Source: Acorus gramineus (taxonomy: Eukaryota > Streptophyta > Magnoliopsida > Acorales > Acoraceae). From it: a stretch of 64,000 nucleotides of DNA. Shown here piece after piece: positions 1 through 12,219 of this stretch (position 1 is its first letter; the number at the start of each line of letters is the position of its first letter). The position numbers and the translations under genes are program-made. The stretch covers positions 17,833,309 through 17,897,308 of the forward strand of contig CM060848.1 of NCBI GenBank assembly GCA_030737835.1, given 5' to 3'. Under the pieces are notes generated by a model. The model searched no databases, was not told the origin of the DNA, and saw only the letters and a program-made list of their open reading frames with translations.

Positions 1-36
1 TCTCTTCAAGGAGTCCACCCAGTCTTCTTCATCCAT
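1..36 (-). CDS. possible N-terminus of an unidentified gene running off the left edge
   Basis: On the minus strand an ATG at 36-34 opens a 12-codon frame reading MDEEDWVDSLKR up to the window edge. The sequence just upstream (about 37-90) is a stop-free, moderately GC-rich leader, followed by A-rich DNA. Twelve residues are too few to assign a family. It could equally be a chance open stretch or part of an exon on the other strand, because the plus strand shows a possible splice donor near position 91. Confidence 0.3.
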   Translation of the reverse strand, partial: MDEEDWVDSLKR

Positions 37-716
37 TGCACACAGAGAGACCAACAGCTTATGGTGATGGCTTCTCAGCTTCCTCAGATGGTAAACAAAA
101 ACAGAGAAAACAGAGACAGAAACAGAGACGTTAATGGAAGACTAGAGCTGCAAATGATGTAAGGATAAATAAATAAATACAAGAATGAAAGAGACTTGAC
201 AAAACTGGATGACTGAGGGACGGCCAACAACCATAAAAGACAAAAGTCAATGGTCTCGGAATGATGGAAATGACCATCTTGGGACCTACCGGGTGAAGTT
301 GACAATCATGTATGGTAATATTGGCTAGTGCTGTTGTTACAGTTTCTGATATAATGACTCTTATCATTCCTCCATTAAATAAAAACATTGTGGTGCAATT
401 CAACAACACAACAATGCCCACAGTTGGGGAAAATAATGTATATACCAACCAACAAAGTCGATAAAAATAACTTCGGGCAGCCAGCATTGAAATGAGAACT
501 GAGAATCTTTGTATAATCAGCGAGGTACTTAACACAATCTTTCATACTCAAGCATTAAAGCATCCAAAGTTAACAGATCAAAAGAGAGATCACAAAATTG
601 CATTCTCAGTCCATGGATATAAAACGATATTCTCCTAGATATGGCGAACAACTAAAACATGAATACAGGGCAACAATGCCAGCTAAAACTCAGATTGAAC
701 CAGCAATGGAGGGCGA
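37..716. other. intergenic gap with the probable S28 3' UTR
   Basis: No coding frame here is convincing; the open frames on the minus strand are short and of low complexity. About 560-716 should be the 3' UTR of the minus-strand S28 gene. The rest would be the promoter and leader of the partial gene at the left edge, if that gene is real. Confidence 0.4.
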
Positions 717-914
717 TCAACGAAGCCTCCTTGCTTCCCTCTCAGACTCGAGCAAGGTAAGAACGTCACCCTCTCGAACCGGTCCCTTCACGTTCCTCAT
801 GATGAGACGGTTCTGATCGTCCAGGAATTTGACCCTGACCTGTGTCACTTGTCCTCTTGATCCCGTTCGACCCATCACTTTCACCACGATGGCAAGCTTC
901 ACTTGGGTATCCAT
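717..914 (-). CDS. RPS28: 40S ribosomal protein S28 (eS28)
   Basis: This uninterrupted 65-codon frame encodes the whole small ribosomal protein eS28, a component of the cytosolic 40S subunit near the mRNA exit and E-site region. The protein starts [20 protein letters not shown] and ends in the family's diagnostic acidic and basic tail, with [17 protein letters not shown] as the last residues. Length and sequence match the plant family almost exactly, which fixes the start codon. Eight bases upstream of the ATG is a good splice acceptor (TTTACAG, with the exon from 922). The coding exon is therefore probably preceded by a non-coding leader exon, most likely the one near 4288-4370. No promoter-like sequence lies directly upstream of the coding exon. 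Confidence 0.95.
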   Translation of the reverse strand: MDTQVKLAIVVKVMGRTGSRGQVTQVRVKFLDDQNRLIMRNVKGPVREGDVLTLLESEREARRLR

Positions 915-922
915 GCTTCACC

Positions 923-3900
923 CTGTAAATCGCATACAAGATGTGGATCATATAGCCTGGGGTAAATGATTATTAATTTATACAATTATTTATCGGAAGG
1001 AAAAAAAACTTCAGACAATCAAAAGTAATCAGGTTGTGTTTTGGTTGGCATGTCCATTTATGAAGTAAAACTGCCAATTAATTTGCCAAACCAAATACAC
1101 TCATATAAGGAAAAGATTACTGTGATACTTCATAAATAGACATCCCATGCCTCATTTAATCAGCAACAAAGATTTTTACCAAGCAGCCACTAAGACCATT
1201 TTGACTCATCCATGACGAATCATTAATTAGTTATTGAAGTTTGAAAAGGAAGGTAAGAAAGGATTGACACTCATCCAAGCCGAACAAGGATACGAGAATG
1301 CCATCTTGATTGAGCACACTGCGTACCACATTCTAATTGAAAATCCAAATGTTGACATCTGCCAAGACAAACCAATCTGGCAATCAAGAGGCTAACTGGA
1401 GGAATGACCTGATGATGAGCTGTTGGATGGGAACTATAATTTAGGAGATTTATGTGGGTCTGAAACAAGAGGCAATTCATTCCAATACAGTATGGATTCA
1501 AAAAAAAAAAAAAATTCACAATTTTATATATGTTCATCAATTATTTATGTTAATGAAAAGTGCTAATATACATGATATCTCTTGGGTCACAAATTCTGCA
1601 GAATCAGAAAGCAAGGGATCAAAACACTCACATGAAAAAATAAGATATTGGTAATAATAGAATGTGGACTACTATATTAGGTGCAACAATCATGGTCTAC
1701 GAGAAAATAACATTTGTTATTAACTCCTGGCACTGATAAGTTAAGTGGAAATAGAAAAGCAAATAAAGACCTTCTCCTACTGTTGTATGCACAATCAACA
1801 TATTATATCATACTACTAACACATGTGTGTACATTCAGTACATACGTGTGCGCACATGTGTGCACATACAATATACATACATACATCAATTAATTTATCA
1901 TAATGAGTCATATTTCATAAATAAAATCAAGTAAAGTCATACATTTACAAAAATCATCATCTACATTTGAAGAAACAGCCATAGAAGAAGCAAATTGTTA
2001 CAAAAACATCAGCACAGACTGTTATATTATCATAAGTACAAATGGTGATTTATACTTTCCGATTATCATATATGACAATTCTATATTGTTCAGGTCAAAC
2101 TGTTTGACATATGCCATAATGTCTTTAAACATTTTATCGATGAATGATATTTTTAAAATTGCTTCTTTGAAATGAATTAAAAGATTTCATAAAAGATTTC
2201 ATAAAAATGGATTATCATCAAATGCGTGATAATCCATTGAATGTGGTTTTAAAATTCAACTCTTGAGATAAAATAATGAAAATAGGTCCTCAGATTACTA
2301 AACTTCAAAATCATCCAAGGAACCTTCAACATCTGAAGATGTTTTTTTAGGGGAAAAGGAAAAATCTAAAGAAGTTGATTATAAAATTTCTGACACAAAA
2401 ATACATTTAAACAGAACTCATCTAAAACCGCACTCTTCAGCAGCTCATTTCACACAGCTGATTTTGAGGCATGTGTTGGAGCATAATGTTGTAAGTTTCT
2501 CAGGAATAACAAAATCTTGTCACTCGATACACATACATGAGGAAGCCAATCAAGTTATACAATTATAAATGAAAAACAAAGAACATCTAGTGCAGCAGAT
2601 GAATGAGTTAAAGAATAAACAGAATTGAATATGAGATATATGGACAGGGGAAGAGGAGAACAATCAGATGCGTTGGATGGGTTTCTTAAACAAGAGTTGT
2701 TTTCATTTCAAAATAACAGATAAACATTCGTTCCTTCCACCAGTTCTCACTAAATTCAAAAGAAACTTTTAAGAATTAGTGATACCCTAATTCCAGGGAA
2801 GGAGACTGACTTCCTAAGGATTTTTCCTAGTAACTAACGAATGAGCAAATACCCAAGACTCTGGTAACCAATGAACAACTAGGAATTCCACTTACATTCA
2901 CCAACTATAACTCCCTACATTAACCATCTTGCAAAACCATCATAACAAAGAAAAATATTCATAATCAGTATAGAAGAAGCCCCAACTTCACGGTGATCAT
3001 AAACCTGTTTTGGCTTGCCATGAGTCTAAATTTTCCAACTAAATTTCTGTTCATTAAACATTTTCATCATAGCCATTTGAAATATTCTGAAACAAAAACT
3101 TTTTCTAAGTTCACTGTGATGTAAAACACTGCTACTCAAGTATTGCTCATTTGGTACTTGTCACAATAGCCACAAAGTACTAAAAATATTCCATACCTAT
3201 CGGCCTAGTAGCCTGACTGTCTTCGCAGAGATCTTTGACTAACCTTGCTTAACCTTAGTCTCTATATCGCTTCACTCTCACCACTTTGCGTCGGCAAGTA
3301 GTACTTTTTTGAATTGGCAATTCGTCGACCGGACCGTAGGTATCTTTCTCGTAGGTAGGGGAACTCTTACTAGGCGTTTTGGGGGAGGTCAATATGGCTC
3401 GGCTCGTTGAACTGGGGAACGATTTAGCGGGTCCTGAGTCTCTATACCAAGACAAAAGACAACCCGAGAATTACGTACCTGTCCCTTGCAATCTCATAAG
3501 AAGGTGATCCTTTATTAGGTGAGTAGGAAGTCGTTCTTGTTATTGACCTTTTGAAGAAAGCTATCTTTTAATTGCAAGTGAAGCAAAGCAGTCAATCTTC
3601 CTGTTTTGCTCCTTCTCTTGAATGTGTTTCTGTTCTTCTGGTACCATTCTTTGGTATGCTACGCACCTGGAGTTATTCACTTAGAGTGAAACATACTTCT
3701 CTTCATCAAATTATGCATTTAGTATCTTCAGAATCTGGGTATCCATTTAATCTGGACGGTTTACCCATTCTTCATAATTTTAAAAATTAACTCTAGTTAT
3801 CCTCGTCGCATTCACACATTTTTGCTTGTTTGATTAACTATATGCTTTTACCATACACTGTATAATTTCCTAATACACACATACCTTACCGAATGGAACT

Positions 3901-4287
3901 CTCACTGAATAATTGTCGAAACACAAACTTTATTACGCCCTTCACCTTAATTTATTTAATCCCCTACTTTTTTAATCTTTACTTCTCTTTGTTTCCCCCA
4001 TCCTTCTCATTCCCTTATATCGAAGAAGAAATATCGATATTGACTATTGAGATCACAAATCTACATCATCAACTCAACCTATACCTTTTCTTTCTGCGTT
4101 ATTGCCTCCCCTATCATCATCACAAAACCTACGATACCACTCGTTAGGATCCAGATTAAAATAAGGATCTGAATCTTGAAATTCACACGTATTGTGGAAA
4201 TAACGAATAATTAAGAACATGAAAGAGAATTACATTAATACACGATAACTTGAAATGAAAGAGAGAATTTTGAATAGAACGTCTCAC
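923..4287 (-). other. probable long 5'-leader intron of RPS28
   Basis: The inferred donor (CTGCAG followed by GTGAGA) ends at 4287 and the acceptor lies at 923-924, just before the S28 start codon, giving an intron of about 3.4 kb. Ribosomal-protein genes often have a leader intron, but this one is unusually long. It contains only AT-rich sequence plus a GC-richer block near 3200-3560 of possible organellar origin. A different, closer leader exon cannot be ruled out without transcript data. Confidence 0.5.
3200..3560. other. GC-richer block of possible organellar origin
   Basis: About 360 bases here have clearly higher GC and a different texture from the surrounding AT-rich DNA. On the minus strand they contain a 66-codon open frame (3255-3455) with no family I recognise. 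Sharp compositional edges and the lack of transposon ends suggest a nuclear insertion of mitochondrial DNA. This is inference; no recognisable organellar gene is present to prove it. Confidence 0.3.
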
Positions 4288-4560
4288 CTGCAGAAGATTT
4301 GATGAGAGAGAGAGAGAGAGTTGCCGCTGCTGAGGAGATCTCTTTTGAGGGCGATGAAAAGGAGTTCTAGGGTTTCGGGGGTTGTTATATTATACTAAAA
4401 AGGTGTCCATATTTACGGATCTACCCTTCGTTCGCCGTTATGTGACGACGAGTGTTTTATTTTTTGTCCTTCTCATGGCGTTTATTGGGTCATGGTCTGT
4501 CCGAGGCACTGACCTTGGTTTACGATTGTATTTGTTCATGAAAGCCCATTAGCCCAATCA
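4288..4560 (-). promoter_or_regulatory. RPS28 leader exon and promoter
   Basis: Read on the minus strand, two site II elements (TGGGCT, at 4543-4548 and 4551-4556) lie upstream of a TATA-like stretch near 4386-4396 and a telo-box (AAACCCTAG, about 4367-4375). A GA/CT-rich leader follows, ending at a consensus donor at 4288/4287. Site II plus telo-box is the known signature of plant ribosomal-protein and translation genes, which ties this promoter to RPS28 about 3.4 kb downstream. Confidence 0.6.
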
Positions 4561-5506
4561 CACGAGGACCCAAATGCAGACATGCAGTCCACGTATCGTT
4601 TTTGTTTTTATTTTTAAAATTTTTTAACTCATCCAAAAAGGTGAGTAATTTATTTAAATAATGAATTATATGTTCTAATGAATATATAGACTCATTTATA
4701 AAATATGTAAAAAAAATATTAATGAGTTATTATATATCTTAGTGCAAGTAACGGTATATAGGATTGTGAATAAACTGAAGTGTAACAATGCTCATCAAAA
4801 AACATAAAGTGCATACATAACTAAAGAAGTACAATTCTTTTATAACAAATGATACACACACTCAACCAATTGAATGCATTTTTCTTTTTTACGTTTTTTT
4901 TTTTTAATAATGGTAACACTTAATTCTTCTCTCATGACAATGGTAACACTAATATCTACAGCGTGTCTAACCAAAACTATTGCATACTTACCAAGGTTAG
5001 ATATTCTTTCTTTATCAGGTATGGCAACACTACAAGTCGAACAACCTGATTGAAATGCTAGATCCATGAATACGAGGCCGATGTGATGAAGAGCAAGCTC
5101 TACATCTGTAGTAAAAGTTCGTGTTTATCATCACCGTTTTTGGGGAATCAGATATATCTGTCAAGTATAATCCAGAGAAGGGAAACATCAAAGTGATAGG
5201 AAACAAAGAGTTCTCAAGATAGAAGTCTCAGAAGACAACATTTGATATAACAAGCTGAACCATCACCTAAGAAAGAAAATCACTCATGGAGCATTCATCT
5301 TATTGTTTGAGATACAGACTGCACACATAATGGAGGCTCAAATTATTTCCAAATACAAGGAACAAAAATGATAATCAAGTCAAAATTTATAAATTGCATG
5401 TAATGAATTACTCATCATCACGTCAATATTTCCTTGATCTATGGCGGAACTACAAAACAACCTAGGGCACTCAGGATCTGAGCTGTGATGAAACAGTAGT
5501 TTCATC
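4561..5506. other. intergenic, nothing recognised
   Basis: AT-rich DNA between the S28 promoter and the 3' end of OXA1. The last 100-200 bases before 5507 are probably OXA1 3' UTR. No coding frame, RNA gene or transposon end was identified. Confidence 0.4.
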
Positions 5507-8500
5507 TCACCTTCTCTTCGATTTATTTTTTCCTTTCACGGACTTTTCTAGGCTTCTAAGTCGCTGACTGAGGACAGCATTGGAGGATATCTTTTTCTCG
5601 TACAATTGTGGTTGTTGTACAGCAGGAGATGGAGAAGATGCTGGAGGGGTTTGTTTGGGTCCCCCACTCAATGGAAAGCTTAGTTTTTCCGTAACGGGCG
5701 GTGGTGGAACGACAGGAGGAAGATTTAAGAACTTCCTCACAGGAGGGCGTTTAATAGCTGTTAGGGGGGGGGGGGGGGAACAAACAAATAATAGCTGTTA
5801 CATGGTTAAAAATAGTTGTCAAAACAAAACATGAATTGTTCCCGGGACTCACCAGCTCCATAGCAAAGGGAGAAAAAGTTTGATGTGATCCAATAACAGA
5901 ATATGGCCTGCCAGGTTATGGAAATGATTGGATCAGAAGCAACTTTACATAGATTATGAGAAAGAAAATTCAAATTTTATTACATGTTGCATAATAAGCA
6001 ATATGGCTGTCACGAGGTAAAGCATGTCAGATATTACACCACTAAATCAGGAAGCAACAATGAAGAATTTGGGGTGGAAGTTCATCAATGAGCAGGTTGA
6101 TATAAATGTTCACTGATTGGTACATGGCAAAAGTTTGGAAAAATATAGAGGCAAAACAGCATGTAATACCAAATTGATGGACTGAAATTAAACCATAACA
6201 ACTAAAATCATCTGCCTGGCAAAGTCTGTCTCACCAGTGAGTGCTCTTTCATATTGCGGGTTTGCATTGAAATTCAAAAATAGAACATGGAAAATGAGGG
6301 AATTGTCCATGTGCAGTGTTTATTACTATAACAGAGAGTTTCCAAAAGCAAATAAATTCAGATTGGATGGACTCACTATATTGTGTCTCAATGAGCCACA
6401 GCTCTTATATTGCATCAAGAAATCAACATGAGATGTGCACATGGAAATAGTCCACACATACCAAATTCAATAACATACCTTCGGGAAACCCATTGTAAAT
6501 GGAACTGTTGCAACAGCAAGGATTCTGGAAAAGTTTTTCATTTTTCCAGCAATAGGATTCCCTTCCAAACCATCTTGCATGTTTAACTGCACCAGAGAAG
6601 TATTAGTTAAATTAAAGTCTGTCTGAACTCTGGACCTGCTAAGATGTCAATGTAGGCCATCCTAATAAACTAACCATGGTTCCTCCAAATAAAAATATTA
6701 AGAGAACCATTACAAAATAAGGTACTACAAATATAAGCATTCTAATGTCAGTTTTAACTTCATCAACTGTGAAACAATTTCAAGGATTGTAAAAATACTA
6801 TGATTCCATAACACAATATCAATATAATGAAGGCAACAGACAAATTCAGATCTAATGAATTTCTACAGATCAAGACTATAATCAGGATTTTCATAGAAAA
6901 TATCATTCCAATAGTTCAATTCATTTCCAAATGGAAAACTAGCACACTAAAATACAAACTACAAATATTTTGGTTCAATTTGATTCGTGTTTATCCTTGA
7001 ATATCTCAATCCAGAATTGATCTCATCAAAGAAACACATCTCAAAATGGAATTAAAATCAAACTCGTATTTTTTAATTGATAAACAAATCAAAGAAAAAC
7101 AGAAATAATTTGATCTCTAAAGGAAGATTACCAATATTTATGTGTTTTTGTCAACAAAATTGTGCAGATATTAAAAAAAAGGAAAAGACTTGCCTCCACC
7201 GTTAACAAGAAGGTCAATGCTGTCAGAACTGGAAGGATGTATAAAGTATCAGGAGTTGTCAAATCAGTGAACCACAATGTTCCACCACTTTTAAAAGAAG
7301 GAACTTTCTCAACCATGTTAGAGATCTGCAAGAAACATGATAGACAAAGACCATACTTCAATCTCTAGTAGGGATTCCAGTAATTGTTAAAGAAAACACA
7401 AATGAGCTTCAGAATCTTACAGCCATGAAAAAGCTAATGAAAATGGGACCTTGAATTAAAAGCCCCTTCAATGGAGTAAAGGGAGTGACACCATGCCTGC
7501 AAAGGCCAGTTGCCAAAACACATTATGAAATGAAGATTAAACAAGTATTTTAAGAAAAAGGAAACCATTATTCAGAATTGGCAAACAAATATAACATAAC
7601 AGTTTTAATTTTTGGATTGTTATTGTTTTGTTCGCCTGCCGTCATTGTATCACAGGTGTTACTTAAGTGAAGCAGAAAGTAAGTTATCCATAATAAATTC
7701 TCGAGTAAATATGATGTGAAGAGTGATGGAAAAAGTTGGAACCTATAACCTTGAGAACCTTGGATATTAAGTTCAGAACCATATTAATCATATTACCAAA
7801 AGAAAAGTATTGCTAACTAAAAGGAAAAATAAAATAGCACTCTTCATGTCTTACAGATCATACAAATGAGAATACAATACAAGCACGGCCTAACATAATA
7901 TACACAATTATACACCTCAATGTTGGATACTTTGACAGTACATGACAATTAATATACTTAAAACTGGCTACATATGACAAAAAAGGGCATATGACCAAAT
8001 CATCTATAGTTTGGAACCAGTTATAAGTACGAATGTATATGTAAACAGATAATTTCAGTTCAGAAATCAATTCATCATTCATAACAACATATCAATAAAG
8101 AGATTACTATCGGCTTGTTTATGTGCCACTGACAATCATCCTCTCGTTTTACAGGCAACTTGTTCAATTAATGATTTGAGAGAAAATGCCTAAAGACCAG
8201 TTTTACTATAAGATGCAGCCATGCAGGAAGTCCATTAAAGAAAGCATACTTTAAATTACATTGAGAATAAATTATATATAATCCAAGACATTTTTAAATA
8301 ACACTAAAAACCCAGAAACTGGATAAATTTTATTCAGACAAATGCGAAAGCTTGTAATTCATAGCTTGCTCAGAGTGGGAGCAGCCTCCACATATTTCTT
8401 ACTTTTTAAACAGTTCTTTCACACGCTTTTGCTGCTCTTGAGCAAGGGCTGGGTCCATTGTCTACAGATATATGAAAAGGACAAAATCTTATGGGATATC

Positions 8501-9926
8501 ATTAAAATGCATTCAACTGAAAAGGAGAGAAGAAAGTTACGAACGATAGCCATATCTTGCTTGATTGCTTCTAGTTCTGGCCTCATTTCCTGCACATGAT
8601 GAAAGTAAATGAATAAAATTGTTTATAGAAGGTGATAGCAATTAACGACATAGTGGCAGAAAATGTAAAGAAAGGAAAACTATATGACCGCAGAACAAAG
8701 ATATGAGGTGTCAATGTTAGATGCAGGGGGGATCATGCACTCCATATGCGATGGAGATTTCAACACAAAGAATCAGCATACACATCAGCAACTTATGCAA
8801 GTCAAAAGACTAGAATTGCAGAATGAATCATTCATTATCAAAGACGAGTTCATGTTTGGCATTCTAACATTACACCGCCTTAAAAATCAAAACTAGATTG
8901 ACCATGAACACTTGATGAATGATATCCCCATCACCAGACAAGCATTTCATACTGGGCTAAATTGTGGAATAATCAATAGACATTCTATAGTACATGGAAT
9001 GATTAGCTGACAATTAAGTGAACATGATATTCAAACCCCATGACCACAGATTACCAAAAAAAAATTTAAAAAATATTTTATGACACACTTGTTATTCATT
9101 ACATACAGACAGTTAACCATATCCCAATTCAGAAACAATAAGAAAAATGTAATATTACCCAGCTTTCACTAAAAGTTGCACATGCCCAATAATGAATCAC
9201 GTATCGAATAGCTTACAGAGAGTTTCATAGTAGATTTCAACTGATTCACAATAAGCGGAACCGTAGCACTTCGGATGAAGAGAGTCGTCAAAGCAATCGC
9301 CACCCACCTACAACATAAAACAATCAAATCTTTTCTTCTGGCTTCCCTTTCTTTCCCATATCTATCAATCCCTATAAATAAATAAATAATGAAATAAAAC
9401 AATCAGTGAATACAGACCAATTGACACCAAATAGGTTATGTACACCATCGATGAAGTACTGCAGCGCCGCCACGGGTGGAAAAGAATCAGCAGCCGCAAT
9501 CGCAACCTCGTTCGCGACAGGCGCCACGACCACAGAAGCCTCGGCGGCCGCGTCGGTGATCACGTCGGCGACGTCCTTCATGTACTCAACACCTTCCGAT
9601 CCCCCGCCGACGGAGGGCGACGAGGAGTAGCTCCTGCTTCCCAGTGAGGGGTGGAGCCCGAGTGGGAGGGCGAAGCCTGGGAGACCCGTCAACGACGGCG
9701 AGGATCTGTTGAATCGGACGGCGGAGGATCCACGGAGGTGAGAAATGGAGGGATGAGATGGGGATCGGCTGGAAGGGGCGATTGGGGCGGAAGGGGATGG
9801 GGTTTCGGCATCGTCGCCGGCGTGGAGGAGGTGGAAGGAGGGGAAGGGGCTGAGGCGGCGGCGGAGGAGGTGATTGAAGGTGGAGACGGCGGAGGAGGAG
9901 GAGCGGAAGCTTCGCCCGTACGCCAT
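5507..9926 (-). CDS. OXA1: mitochondrial inner-membrane insertase OXA1
   Basis: Member of the YidC/Oxa1/Alb3 family, which inserts mitochondrially made and some imported proteins into the inner membrane. Exons on the minus strand: 9926-9418, 9307-9217, 8589-8545, 8461-8403, 7496-7421, 7325-7194, 6586-6479, 5907-5853 and 5757-5507. Together they make 1326 nt, or 441 residues, close to Arabidopsis OXA1. The N-terminus is Ser/Arg-rich and presequence-like. Family landmarks are the first membrane segment with WWVAIALTTLFIRSATVP, then GVTPFTPLKGLLIQGP, FKSGGTLWFTDLTTPD, LYILPVLTALTFLLTVE and AIFCYWITSNFFSL. A basic tail follows (KSVKGKNKSKRR), as expected for ribosome contact. The start at 9926 was chosen because MAYGRSF fits the family; the frame stays open upstream. 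The intron after 7194 uses a GC donor, and the last intron has a C14 tract before its acceptor. Confidence 0.93.
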
Positions 9927-10441
9927 TTGATCTTTCGCCGGGAAATGGAATCGAGGGTTTAGGGCTTTTTGAGGTTTCTTTCTTTCATGGCGATCCAGGT
10001 CTGAGCAACAGATCCGACCCGCAAAAACCAGTATGTTGTGGCAATCGGTCGGATTATTCGGACATGAGTACACCCGATTCCATGTGACGCATACGGCATA
10101 CGCAAGTGTCTAAAAGAAGTTTGCAGTCCAATATTCTTCATTAGACATCTTGTGAGTTACGTATACATGTGAATTATATATACTTAATTTTTTTTATATT
10201 TGTTAAAAATGAATCTATTCAATTCAAAATGAAAGTGATATAGATTTTTTTATTAAAAAATAAACCTTATAAGATGATATTTATTATTTTAAAAGAATTA
10301 AAATGTGTGCAAATATCTGTGGAACTGTATTTAGGATTGTATCTAGCATTATCCTTTAAAAATTGATGCATCTATACATATATGTTTACACTATCATATC
10401 CCTTTAATATACGTGTATCTATTTGCATCTTTTCTTATAGA
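9927..10441. other. OXA1 upstream region
   Basis: This holds the 5' leader and presumed promoter of OXA1 (minus strand) followed by AT-rich DNA up to the target duplication of the next transposon. The leader frame stays open to 10073, so a longer N-terminus is formally possible, but that extension does not look like a presequence. Confidence 0.4.
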
Positions 10442-10450
10442 ATACAATTT

Positions 10451-11005
10451 GGGGGCCGATATCCGCACCTCATCTTACAAGAAACCCACCCTTTTAAAAA
10501 AAATAAAAATAAATTTATGTACTGTAGCAGTAAACGAAAATCCACCCTGAGGTCGGAATTTTCTCTGACGATGGTGGTCGCCAAAGGTTCTGATGAGTGT
10601 ACCAACCCAGGTCGGCAACCACTCCGACGACGGTACTGAAGTATGGTCGTCCAAAGGCCCGGCGAGCTAAGGTAAGATAGAATACATTCACATTTTTACA
10701 AGTTTCAAACCAAATAGATAAATTTTACATTTAAACACATGTAACAGACAGCTATAGCAGCATTTATAACACATCAAAATATGACGTTCGCATTCCATAA
10801 CCAACCATTCACGTGACTATACAACAAAATACATATTCAAATTCTACAACCATTCATGTGACTATATTGATTTTTTCATATATAAAAATAAATAACATAT
10901 CCAATAAAAACGATTACTCCTTTTTTCAAAAAATAAAAATAAACATAAAAATAATTATTTGACCACAAAAAAGGCCTGCTTCGTCTCCACCCCCTCCCTG
11001 CTTCT

Positions 11006-11046
<41 letters not shown>

Positions 11047-11490
11047 TTATGGTACTTTTTTTTCTCTTCATGTATGACTTTTGAAATTTGAACATGTATT
11101 TTGTAATGTAGTCATATGAATAATTCATTATAGAATGCTAACATTGTATTTTGATGTGTTATAAATGTTATCATGATTGTCTATTCTATATATTTAAATG
11201 TGAAATTTGTCTATTTAGGTTGAAACTTATAAAAACGTGAATTTATTATCTCTAACTTTAGCTTGCCGAGCTTTTGGGTGACCATACTTCAACACCGTCG
11301 TCTGAGTGGTTACCGACCTGGGTTAATGCACTCGTCAGAACCTTTGGCGACCATCATTCACCACCGTCGTCAAATGGAATGTCAACCTCGAGGTGGATTT
11401 TCGTTTACTACTACAATACATAAAAACTTTTTTTTTAATTTTTTTAAAAGCGTAGGTTTCTTATAAGATGAGGTGCGGATATCGGCGCCC
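10451..11490. mobile_element. Mutator-like foldback element with arms of about 400 bp and 9-bp TSD
   Basis: The element starts GGGGGCCGATATCCGCACC and ends in the matching inverted sequence (11471-11490). It is flanked by the identical 9-bp duplication ATACAATTT at 10442-10450 and 11491-11499. The inverted similarity continues well inward: left arm about 10451-10860, right arm about 11075-11490, with many substitutions and small indels. The central spacer is about 200 bp and contains an ATT/TTA microsatellite (about 11009-11046). There is no transposase frame. Long terminal inverted repeats with a 9-bp duplication fit a non-autonomous MULE. Confidence 0.85.
11009..11046. repeat. (ATT)n microsatellite
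   Basis: About 12 uninterrupted trinucleotide units in the loop of the foldback element. Confidence 0.9.
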
Positions 11491-11779
11491 ATACAATTTC
11501 TTTTCATTAGATCACCTCCTTCTCCTTGATAGCGTGCTACTCCTCTTTGTCGAAAGTACAAAGTACGTGTAAGTTTAAAATATGGACACGAGAGAAGCGC
11601 AAATGAATGTAGATTTTCCAAAGGGGGCATGGATTTTAGGTTCTTATATTCATCTAAACATATTCAATGGGTGCAAATAGGATGTTCATACAATTGATGA
11701 TGATTCGAGGAAAACAATCCCAGCTACCTTTTTAGATTCATTAGATAGTTCGCCAATTAAGTTATTTGAAGATTTATAA

Positions 11780-12130
11780 CTATTTTAATATAAATAAAAA
11801 TAAAATGATGTTTGGTTTAATTGTGTTTTGAATTATTTTTGTTGAGAAACGTAATATTAAATTTTTTATTGTTTTGATAAAATGTGAATAAGGTGTAGAC
11901 AAGGATTTATAAAATATGAAAAATAATGACTGTTGATTTATAAGAGATGATGGCAGTTGATTTGATAGTAGACTCACATATTCTTTTGGGTTGAATAATC
12001 TGAACTAATTTAATTACATAGGTTGGTTGGAATCTATATATCAATTTATACCAGTTAATTCTGATATACAAATTTTTATTTATTCATGTCATCTAAACAT
12101 CCAAAATGATATTATTCCAACTAATTATCA
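11780..12130. mobile_element. remnant of a MITE family also at 22.8, 36.5 and 43.4 kb
   Basis: This segment shares an ordered set of words with the other copies. Examples are GTTTGGTT, TGTTTTGAATTATT, GATTTATAAAA and GTTGATTT, then a 3' portion reading TGGAATCTATATATCA near 12029. Its ends are not sharp and the duplication cannot be recognised, so the boundaries are approximate. Confidence 0.5.
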
Positions 12131-12219
12131 CTTATTTCATGTTTATTCTCAAACAAAGCCATGGGCTAGATGTATTTTTATTCATTCAAACCCCACCACC
12201 TTAAAAACAATATTAAACA

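Noticed and set aside
9651..9962. 103-codon plus-strand frame opposite OXA1 exon 1
   Set aside because: Gly/Glu-rich translation of the complement of a GC-rich presequence exon; no start context or family.
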